From Stutzerimonas stutzeri (lineage in GTDB: Bacteria > Pseudomonadota > Gammaproteobacteria > Pseudomonadales > Pseudomonadaceae): a stretch of 64,000 nt of DNA. Shown here in pieces: positions 57,919 to 64,000 of the stretch; position 1 is the first letter of the stretch, and each line of letters begins with the position of its first letter. The stretch spans positions 1-64,000 of the forward strand of contig DDKB01000022.1 of the NCBI GenBank assembly GCA_002339675.1, read 5' to 3'. The position numbers were made by a program, and so were the translations under genes. The notes beneath the pieces were generated by a model, which ran no database searches, had not been told where the DNA came from, and saw nothing but the letters and a program-made list of their open reading frames with translations.

Positions 57919-58183
57919 CTTGGGCCTCGGTCGAGCAGGATGTGCTGAACCGCGAAGGGACCTGGCCCCACGGGGCCGGATGCTTGGTCGATTCACGGCA
58001 TACCGGTAAGGGACCCGACAAAGCCGCTCAAGGTTGCGCCGCGGGACGATTTGCCCGGTCTATCGGCCCGATGGTCATATTCGATGACGCCGGCCTCGCT
58101 ACGCGCACGCCCTGCAAACGCGTAGAATGCACGCCTTTCGCCGACTATCCCGGCACAGACGACCGCACCCACAAGGTTCGCCC

Positions 58184-59206
58184 GTGATCGAATTCCAGCA
58201 AGTCCACAAAACCTACCGGGTCGCCGGCGGCCGGAGTGCCGGCCGCGAAATTCCCGCCCTAAGGCCGACCGACCTGAACATCGCCGCGGGTGAAGTGTTC
58301 GGCCTGATCGGCCACTCCGGCGCCGGCAAGAGCACCCTGCTGCGCCTGATCAACCGCCTGGAGGAACCCAGCGGCGGGCGCATCCTGGTCAGCGGCGAGG
58401 ACGTCACCGCACTCGACGCCGATGGCCTGCGGCGTTTTCGCCAGCGCGTCGGAATGATCTTCCAGCACTTCAACCTGCTGATGTCCAAGACCGTGGCGGA
58501 CAACGTCGCCATGCCCCTGCGCCTGGCCGGCAATCATTCACGCAGCGAGATCGACAGCCGCGTCGCCGCGCTGCTCGAACGCGTCGGGCTGAAAGACCAG
58601 GCGCGCAAGTACCCGGCGCAGCTGTCCGGCGGACAGAAGCAGCGCGTCGGCATCGCCCGTGCGCTGGCGACAGAGCCGGACATCCTGCTCTGCGACGAGG
58701 CCACCAGTGCGCTCGACCCGCAGACCACCGCCTCGGTCCTGCAGCTGCTGGCCGAGATCAACCGTGAACTGAAACTGACCATCGTGCTGATCACCCACGA
58801 GATGGACGTGATCCGCCGGGTCTGCGACCGCGTGGCGGTGATGGACGGCGGCGCCATCGTCGAACAAGGCCCGGTGACGGACGTATTCCTGCACCCGAAG
58901 CACCCCACCACGCAACGCTTCGTGCTCGAGGACGAGGCGGTCGACGAAAGCGAGCAGCATGACGACTACGCCCACGTGGCCGGCCGCATCCTGCGCCTGA
59001 CGTTCCAGGGCGACGCCACCTACAAGCCGCTGCTCGGCACCGTCGCACGGGAGACCGGTGTGGACTTCAGCATCCTCTCGGGCCGCATCGACCGGATCAA
59101 GGACACGCCCTACGGCCAGCTGACCCTGGCCCTGGTGGGCGGCGACATGGCCGCGGCCCTGGCCCAGCTGGATGCCGCTGAGGTTCACGTGGAGGTGCTG
59201 CGCTGA
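58184..59206 (+). CDS. metN: Methionine ABC transporter ATPase MetN
   Basis: A 340-residue ABC ATPase. Walker A is GHSGAGKSTLLRLI, the signature is LSGGQKQRVGIARALA, and Walker B is ILLCDEATSALDP. A C-terminal NIL/ACT-like methionine-sensing domain occupies about residues 265-340 (RILRLTFQGDATYKPLL). The start is GTG 58184 (VIEFQQVHKTYRV), behind acaaggttcg; earlier frame residues do not match the family. A TAGAAT -10 sequence is at 58121-58126. It imports methionine with MetI and MetQ. metI starts on its last base. Confidence 0.93.
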   Translation: MIEFQQVHKTYRVAGGRSAGREIPALRPTDLNIAAGEVFGLIGHSGAGKSTLLRLINRLEEPSGGRILVSGEDVTALDADGLRRFRQRVGMIFQHFNLLMSKTVADNVAMPLRLAGNHSRSEIDSRVAALLERVGLKDQARKYPAQLSGGQKQRVGIARALATEPDILLCDEATSALDPQTTASVLQLLAEINRELKLTIVLITHEMDVIRRVCDRVAVMDGGAIVEQGPVTDVFLHPKHPTTQRFVLEDEAVDESEQHDDYAHVAGRILRLTFQGDATYKPLLGTVARETGVDFSILSGRIDRIKDTPYGQLTLALVGGDMAAALAQLDAAEVHVEVLR

Positions 59207-59871
59207 TGGAAGCCCTACTGGCAAACGTCGATTGGTACGAGATCTGGCTGGCCACGCTGGACACCCTGCTGATGCTCGGCGGCTCGCTGCTGTTCACCAT
59301 CCTGCTCGGCCTGCCGCTGGGTGTGCTGCTGTTTCTCGCCGGCCCGCGCCAGCTGTTCGAGAACGGCCCGCTGTACGCCTTTCTGTCCTTCGTGGTGAAC
59401 GTGCTGCGCTCATTGCCATTCATCATCCTGCTGATCGTGATGATTCCCTTCACCGTGCTGATCACCGGCACCTCGCTGGGCGTGGCCGGTGCCATCCCAC
59501 CGCTGGTGGTGGGCGCGGCGCCGTTCTTTGCGCGGCTGGTGGAAACCGCGCTGCGCGAAGTCGACCGCGGCATCATCGAGGCCACCCAGGCCATGGGTGC
59601 CACCACCCGGCAGATCATCTTCAACGCCCTGCTGCCCGAGGCGCGCCCGGGGATCATCGCGGCGGTGACCGTCACCGCCATCACCCTGGTGTCCTACACC
59701 GCCATGGCCGGCGTGGTCGGAGCCGGCGGGCTTGGCGACCTGGCGATCCGCTTCGGCTATCAGCGCTTCCAGACGGATGTCATGGTGGTCACCGTGGTCC
59801 TGCTGCTGGTCCTGGTGCAGGTGCTGCAGAGCATTGGGGACAGGCTGGTCACGCATTTTTCGAGAAAATAA
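59206..59871 (+). CDS. metI: Methionine ABC transporter permease MetI
   Basis: A 221-residue inner membrane permease with five helices. It contains LATLDTLLMLGGSLLFTILLGLPLG, FVVNVLRSLPFIILLIVMIPF and the coupling EAA-like loop EATQAMGATTRQIIFNALLPEARPG. It forms the D-/L-methionine channel. Its ATG shares a base with the metN stop, so translation is coupled. metQ follows after 43 bases with a separate ribosome site. Confidence 0.94.
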   Translation: MEALLANVDWYEIWLATLDTLLMLGGSLLFTILLGLPLGVLLFLAGPRQLFENGPLYAFLSFVVNVLRSLPFIILLIVMIPFTVLITGTSLGVAGAIPPLVVGAAPFFARLVETALREVDRGIIEATQAMGATTRQIIFNALLPEARPGIIAAVTVTAITLVSYTAMAGVVGAGGLGDLAIRFGYQRFQTDVMVVTVVLLLVLVQVLQSIGDRLVTHFSRK

Positions 59872-59914
59872 CTGCCTAACCGGCACCGCTACAGGAACCC
59901 ACAAGGAACCCTTT

Positions 59915-60688
59915 ATGAAAAAACTGCTTGCTGCCTTTGCCGCTGTTGCGGCTTTCTCCGCCCACGCCGCCGACGAGCTGAACGTCGCCGCGACGGCCGT
60001 TCCGCACGCGGAAATCCTCGAGTTTGTCAAACCCCAGCTCGCCGAGCAGGGCGTCGACCTGAACGTGAAGGTGTTCACCGATTACGTGCAACCGAACATC
60101 CAGGTCGCCGAGAAACGCCTGGACGCCAACTTCTTCCAGCACCAGCCGTACCTGGACGAGTTCAACAAGGGCAAGGGCACCGAGCTGGTCAGCGTGGCCG
60201 GCGTGCACATCGAGCCCTTCGGCGCCTATTCGAGCAAGCACAAGTCGCTTGATGAACTGCCCGACGGCGCCACCGTCGTCATCCCCAATGACGCGACCAA
60301 TGGTGGTCGCGCCCTGCTGCTGCTGCAGAAGGCTGGCGTGATCACGCTGAAGGACGGCGCCGGCATTACCGCCACGCCCAAGGACATCGCCGAGAACCCG
60401 AAGCACATCAAGATTCGTGAGCTGGAAGCAGCCACCCTGCCGCGCGTGCTGACTCAGGTCGACCTGGCGCTGATCAACACCAACTACGCGCTGGAAGCCA
60501 AGCTGAATCCCACCAAGGACGCGCTGGTCATCGAAGGCAGCGACTCGCCCTACGTGAACATCCTCGTCGCCCGTCCGGACAACAAGGACAGCGCCGCGAT
60601 GCAGAAGCTCGCCAAGGCCCTGCACAGTGATGCGGTCAAGCAGTTCATCAAGGACAAGTACCAGGGCGCGGTCGTCCCGGCGTTCTGA
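59915..60688 (+). CDS. metQ: Methionine-binding lipoprotein-like protein MetQ
   Basis: A 257-residue NlpA-family binding protein. It begins with MKKLLAAFAAVAAFSAHAAD and has the family features VAATAVPHAEILEFVKPQLAEQG, QHQPYLDEFNKGKGTEL and LINTNYALEAKLNP. The signal peptide lacks a lipobox Cys, so the protein appears to be soluble periplasmic and not a lipoprotein. ATG 59915 has a strong site (acaaggaaccctt). A terminator follows. Confidence 0.93.
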   Translation: MKKLLAAFAAVAAFSAHAADELNVAATAVPHAEILEFVKPQLAEQGVDLNVKVFTDYVQPNIQVAEKRLDANFFQHQPYLDEFNKGKGTELVSVAGVHIEPFGAYSSKHKSLDELPDGATVVIPNDATNGGRALLLLQKAGVITLKDGAGITATPKDIAENPKHIKIRELEAATLPRVLTQVDLALINTNYALEAKLNPTKDALVIEGSDSPYVNILVARPDNKDSAAMQKLAKALHSDAVKQFIKDKYQGAVVPAF

Positions 60689-60722
60689 TCCCGCTGCGCA
60701 CTCGAGGCGCCGCGCTTGACTG

Positions 60723-60755
60723 GCCCGCGCCGGCATTGTCCGGCGCGGGCTTTTT
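60723..60755 (+). terminator. Rho-independent terminator after metQ
   Basis: GCCCGCGCCGG (60723-60733) pairs with CCGGCGCGGGC (60740-60750) and is followed by five T. It closes the metNIQ operon. Confidence 0.92.
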
Positions 60756-60835
60756 GCATTCAGCAGCCCTGCATCATCACCCGAGCAGGCGGGCGTCGGC
60801 AGCAGGGCCGGGCGGCACGACCGACCACTCTGCGG

Positions 60836-62329
60836 TCAGAGCTTGATCCAGGTCGCCTTGAGCTCGGTGTACTTGTCGAACGCGTGCAGCGACTTGTCAC
60901 GGCCGTTGCCGGATTGCTTGAAGCCCCCGAACGGGGCGGTCATGTCACCGCCGTCATACTGGTTGACCCACACGCTACCGGCCCGCAGCGCCTTGGCCGT
61001 CAGGTGCGCCTTGGAAAGGTCCGCCGTCCACACCGCTGCCGCCAGCCCGTACGGCGTGTCGTTGGCGATGGCCACGGCTTCGGCCGCCGTGTCGAAGGTG
61101 ATCACCGAGAGCACCGGCCCGAAGATCTCCTCGCGGGCGATCTTCATCGCATTGCTCACCCCGTCGAAGATCGTCGGCTCGACGTAAAGCCCGCCGGTGT
61201 CCTGCATCGTACGCTGGCCGCCGATGAGCACCTGGGCGCCATCGTTGCGTCCGGCCTCGATATAGCCAAGCACCGTGTCGAGCTGCTGGGTGTCGACCAG
61301 GGCGCCGACATTGGTGGCCGGATCCAGCGGGTTACCCGGTTTCCAGCCCTTGAGCGCCTCGACCACCATCGGCAGGAAGCGCGCCTTGACCGAACTCTCG
61401 ACCAACAGCCGCGAACCGGCGGTGCACACCTCGCCCTGGTTGAAGGCGATGGCGCCGGCAGCGGATTTGGCTGCGGCCTCGAGGTCCGGGGCATCGGCAA
61501 AGACGATGTTCGGGCTCTTGCCGCCCGCCTCCAGCCAGACGCGCTTCATGTTCGACTCGCCAGCGTAGATCATCAGCTGCTTGGCAACCCGCGTGGAGCC
61601 GGTGAACACCAAGGTGTCGACGTCCATGTGCAGCGCCAGGGCCTTGCCGACGGTATGCCCATAGCCGGGCAGCACGTTGAGCACGCCCGGCGGAATCCCC
61701 GCCTCGATCGCCAGCTGGGCCACGCGAATGGCCGTGAGCGGCGACTTCTCCGACGGCTTGAGCACCACCGAGTTACCGGTCGCCAGTGCCGGGCCGAGCT
61801 TCCAGCAGGCCATCATCAGCGGGAAGTTCCACGGCACGATGGCGGCCACCACGCCGACAGGCTCGCGGGTGACCAAACCGAGCTGATCGTGCGGGGTCGC
61901 GGCGACCTCGTCGTAGATCTTGTCGATCGCCTCGCCCGACCAGCGCAGCGCGTTGGCCGAACCCGGCATGTCGACGTTCAGCGAGTCGCTGATCGGCTTG
62001 CCCATATCCAGGGTTTCGAGCAGCGCCAGCTCCTCGGCGTTGGCCTGAATCAGATTGGCGAAGCGAATCATCGTTGCCTTGCGCTTGGCCGGCGCCATGC
62101 GCGACCAGACGCCGGATTCGAAGGCCATGCGCGCACTGATCACGGCGCGGTCGGCGTCGGCCTCGTCGCAGCTGGCGACCTGGGCCAGCACGCGGCCATC
62201 CACCGGGCTGATGCAGTCGAAACTGGCGCCGGCGCTGGAGGCGGTGTATTCGCCCTGGATGAAGGCCCTCCCTTCGATGCGCAGGTCGCGGGCACGCTGT
62301 TGCCAATCGGCGAGAGTCAGGGTGGTCAT
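60836..62329 (-). CDS. kauB: Aldehyde dehydrogenase KauB/PuuC type
   Basis: A 497-residue NAD(P)-dependent aldehyde dehydrogenase. It has VVAAIVPWNFPLMMACWKLGP, VFTGSTRVAKQLM, the catalytic Glu in WLEAGGKSPN and the catalytic Cys in NQGEVCTAGS. From memory the whole sequence resembles P. aeruginosa KauB closely, including the start TLTLADWQQRARDLRIEGRAFI and the end DKSLHAFDKYTELKATWIKL. KauB oxidises aminoaldehydes in polyamine and 4-guanidinobutyrate breakdown. It is divergent from bauA across about 200 bases, so both may answer to one signal. Confidence 0.9.
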   Translation of the reverse strand: MTTLTLADWQQRARDLRIEGRAFIQGEYTASSAGASFDCISPVDGRVLAQVASCDEADADRAVISARMAFESGVWSRMAPAKRKATMIRFANLIQANAEELALLETLDMGKPISDSLNVDMPGSANALRWSGEAIDKIYDEVAATPHDQLGLVTREPVGVVAAIVPWNFPLMMACWKLGPALATGNSVVLKPSEKSPLTAIRVAQLAIEAGIPPGVLNVLPGYGHTVGKALALHMDVDTLVFTGSTRVAKQLMIYAGESNMKRVWLEAGGKSPNIVFADAPDLEAAAKSAAGAIAFNQGEVCTAGSRLLVESSVKARFLPMVVEALKGWKPGNPLDPATNVGALVDTQQLDTVLGYIEAGRNDGAQVLIGGQRTMQDTGGLYVEPTIFDGVSNAMKIAREEIFGPVLSVITFDTAAEAVAIANDTPYGLAAAVWTADLSKAHLTAKALRAGSVWVNQYDGGDMTAPFGGFKQSGNGRDKSLHAFDKYTELKATWIKL

Positions 62330-62532
62330 GGGGCGTCCTCGGTTAGCTGTCGAACAATCAGAAAGGCACCCTAAACCAGCGGCACCAGCCCTATCAATAT
62401 TTTTTACGAACGGCGATTTTCCGCCTTGTTTTGTGCGTTTTATTAAACATAGACTCGCCGAGACCGCTGTGCGCCCCGGGGGAAGTCGCGCTACAGCATA
62501 GCCGCCCTACCCGTCGCCCTGCCGGAGCTCCC

Positions 62533-63858
62533 ATGGCCCACGATGCACATGCCGCCGCGTCCGCGGAACATTTCTGGATGCCCTTCACCGCCAACCGCCA
62601 GTTCAAGCACAGTCCGCGGTTGCTGGAACGTGCCGAAGGGATGTATTACACGGACACGGCCGGGCGCCAGGTGATCGACGGCACCGCCGGGTTGTGGTGC
62701 TGCAACGCCGGCCACGGGCGTCCGGAAATCACCGAGGCGGTGAGCCGGCAGATCGCCCGGCTGGATTTCGCACCAACCTTTCAGATGGGCCATCCGCTGC
62801 CGTTCGAACTGGCCGAACGGCTGGCGCAGATCAGCCCGGCCGGACTGAACCGGGTGTTCTTCACCAACTCGGGGTCGGAGTCGGCCGATACAGCGCTGAA
62901 AATCGCCCTGGCCTACCAGCGTGCGATCGGCCAGGGCAGCCGCACCCGGCTAATCGGTCGCGAACTGGCCTATCACGGTGTCGGTTTTGGCGGCATCTCG
63001 GTGGGCGGTATGGCCAACAACCGCAAGGCCTTCGGCGCGCTGCTGCCGGGTGTCGACCATCTGCCGCACACCCTGGACCTTACGCGCAACGCGTTCAGCC
63101 GCGGGCTCCCGGAACACGGGGTCGAGAAGGCCGACGAACTGCAGCGGCTGATCACCCTGCACGGCGCGGAGAACATCGCCGCGGTGATAGTCGAGCCGAT
63201 GTCCGGGTCGGCCGGAGTGATCCTGCCGCCCCAGGGCTACCTGCAGCGCCTGCGCGAGATCACCCGCCAGCACGGCATCCTGTTGATCTTCGACGAAGTG
63301 ATCACCGGCTTCGGCCGTGTCGGCGAGGCCTTCGCCGCGCAGCGCTGGGGCGTCACGCCGGATATCGTCACCTGTGCAAAGGGCCTGACCAACGGGGCGA
63401 TCCCCATGGGCGCGGTCCTTGTCGACGAAAACATCCACGACGCCTTCATGCACGGCCCGGAAAGCGCCATCGAATTCTTTCACGGCTATACCTATTCCGG
63501 TCATCCGGTGGCCTGCGCCGCGGCCCTTGCCGCGCTGGATATCTACCAGCGCGAGCACCTCTTCCAGAAAGCCATCGAGATCGAGGGCTATTGGCAGGAT
63601 GCCCTGTTCAGCCTGCAGGGATTGCCCAACGTGACCGACATCCGCACCGTCGGCCTGGTCGGTGGCATCCAGTTCGCCAGCCACCCCGACGGCGTAGGCA
63701 AGCGCGGCTACGAGGTGTTCCGCCAGTGCTTCGAGGACGGTCTGCTGGCGCGCGCCAGCGGCGACACCATCGCCCTGTCGCCGGCACTGATCGTCGAGCG
63801 CGAGCAGATCGACGCGATGGTCGAGCGCCTTGCCGATGCAATCCGCAAGACTGGGTGA
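62533..63858 (+). CDS. bauA: Beta-alanine:pyruvate aminotransferase BauA type (class III, PLP)
   Basis: A 441-residue class III aminotransferase. The PLP Lys283 is in TCAKGLTNGAIPMG, with LLIFDEVITGFGR upstream and FFHGYTYSGHPVACAAALA downstream. FWMPFTANRQFK near the start is typical of omega-amino acid:pyruvate transaminases. ATG 62533 follows gccggagctccc; the longer frame is unrelated. BauA turns beta-alanine and pyruvate into malonate semialdehyde and alanine, the final steps of polyamine breakdown. It pairs with kauB. The remaining 140 bases to the window edge hold no feature I can support. Confidence 0.9.
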   Translation: MAHDAHAAASAEHFWMPFTANRQFKHSPRLLERAEGMYYTDTAGRQVIDGTAGLWCCNAGHGRPEITEAVSRQIARLDFAPTFQMGHPLPFELAERLAQISPAGLNRVFFTNSGSESADTALKIALAYQRAIGQGSRTRLIGRELAYHGVGFGGISVGGMANNRKAFGALLPGVDHLPHTLDLTRNAFSRGLPEHGVEKADELQRLITLHGAENIAAVIVEPMSGSAGVILPPQGYLQRLREITRQHGILLIFDEVITGFGRVGEAFAAQRWGVTPDIVTCAKGLTNGAIPMGAVLVDENIHDAFMHGPESAIEFFHGYTYSGHPVACAAALAALDIYQREHLFQKAIEIEGYWQDALFSLQGLPNVTDIRTVGLVGGIQFASHPDGVGKRGYEVFRQCFEDGLLARASGDTIALSPALIVEREQIDAMVERLADAIRKTG

Positions 63859-64000
63859 CAACCGGACGTGCACCTTGCCTGTGAACTGCGCAACGCCCGG
63901 CGTTCCCGGCAGGCTTACAGCCGCATTCGCCGTGCGGCACGCCTTCTACGGTCGCGGTGAGGGCTGGGGCCCTTCGCCCCTGAGGCGAGGCTCTTGAGCC

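Noticed and set aside
58010..58183. Possible SAM riboswitch or MetJ boxes before metN
   Set aside because: No S-box-like or AGACGTCT-like pattern seen; only a TAGAAT -10 candidate.

Overview
The window is GC-rich, densely coded chromosomal DNA of a gammaproteobacterium in the family Pseudomonadaceae, most likely the Pseudomonas stutzeri (Stutzerimonas) group. The evidence is the set of protein types, the block polA - DUF2782 - thrB - nrdJb - nrdJa - znuA / zur - znuC - znuB - metNIQ, which matches a known Pseudomonas gene order, the oxyR-recG pair, a kgu operon headed by ptxS, and REP-like intergenic repeats of Pseudomonas type. Species is an inference. I see no rRNA, tRNA, CRISPR array, transposase or phage gene.

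Layout. 1-9.5 kb: the start of an HD-GYP phosphodiesterase (cut by the window edge), the dctB/dctD dicarboxylate two-component system, then ptxS-kguE-kguK-kguT-kguD for 2-ketogluconate use, with the same 16-bp palindrome in front of ptxS and of kguE. 9.5-12.1 kb: a leftward ECF42-type sigma factor operon with two DGPF/YCII proteins, an NTF2-like protein and a candidate ECF promoter. 12.2-18.8 kb: an exported lactonase-like beta-propeller, a dienelactone hydrolase, a PilZ protein, a small charged protein, a heme-oxygenase-fold iron enzyme paired with a methyltransferase, and an AEC permease. 18.8-20.1 kb: a gene-free 1.3-kb island of REP units and two long inverted repeats. 20.1-27.9 kb: a small membrane protein, a zinc alcohol dehydrogenase, an epimerase-like protein, oxyR-recG and a YbaK-HDOD protein. 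27.9-35.5 kb: a leftward type II secretion operon, gspE to gspM, without gspC and gspD. 36-39 kb: the proton-translocating transhydrogenase pntAA-pntAB-pntB. 39.2-42.6 kb: a DUF1127 protein, three tandem DUF2388 exported proteins and a large DUF4105 protein.

42.7-64 kb: an ErsA/Spot 42-like small RNA next to polA, then polA, DUF2782, thrB, ppnN, the split B12-dependent ribonucleotide reductase nrdJa/nrdJb, the zinc uptake locus with a Zur box between znuA and zur, a YgjP-like metallopeptidase, the large catalase katE, the methionine importer metNIQ, and the divergent pair kauB / bauA for polyamine and beta-alanine breakdown.

The most noteworthy items are the sRNA with an AlgU-like promoter beside polA, the DUF2388 x3 - DUF4105 cluster whose large protein carries a permuted His...Asn-Cys motif, the iron enzyme-methyltransferase pair, the ECF42 module with its putative promoter, and the long inverted repeats at 18.9-20.0 kb.
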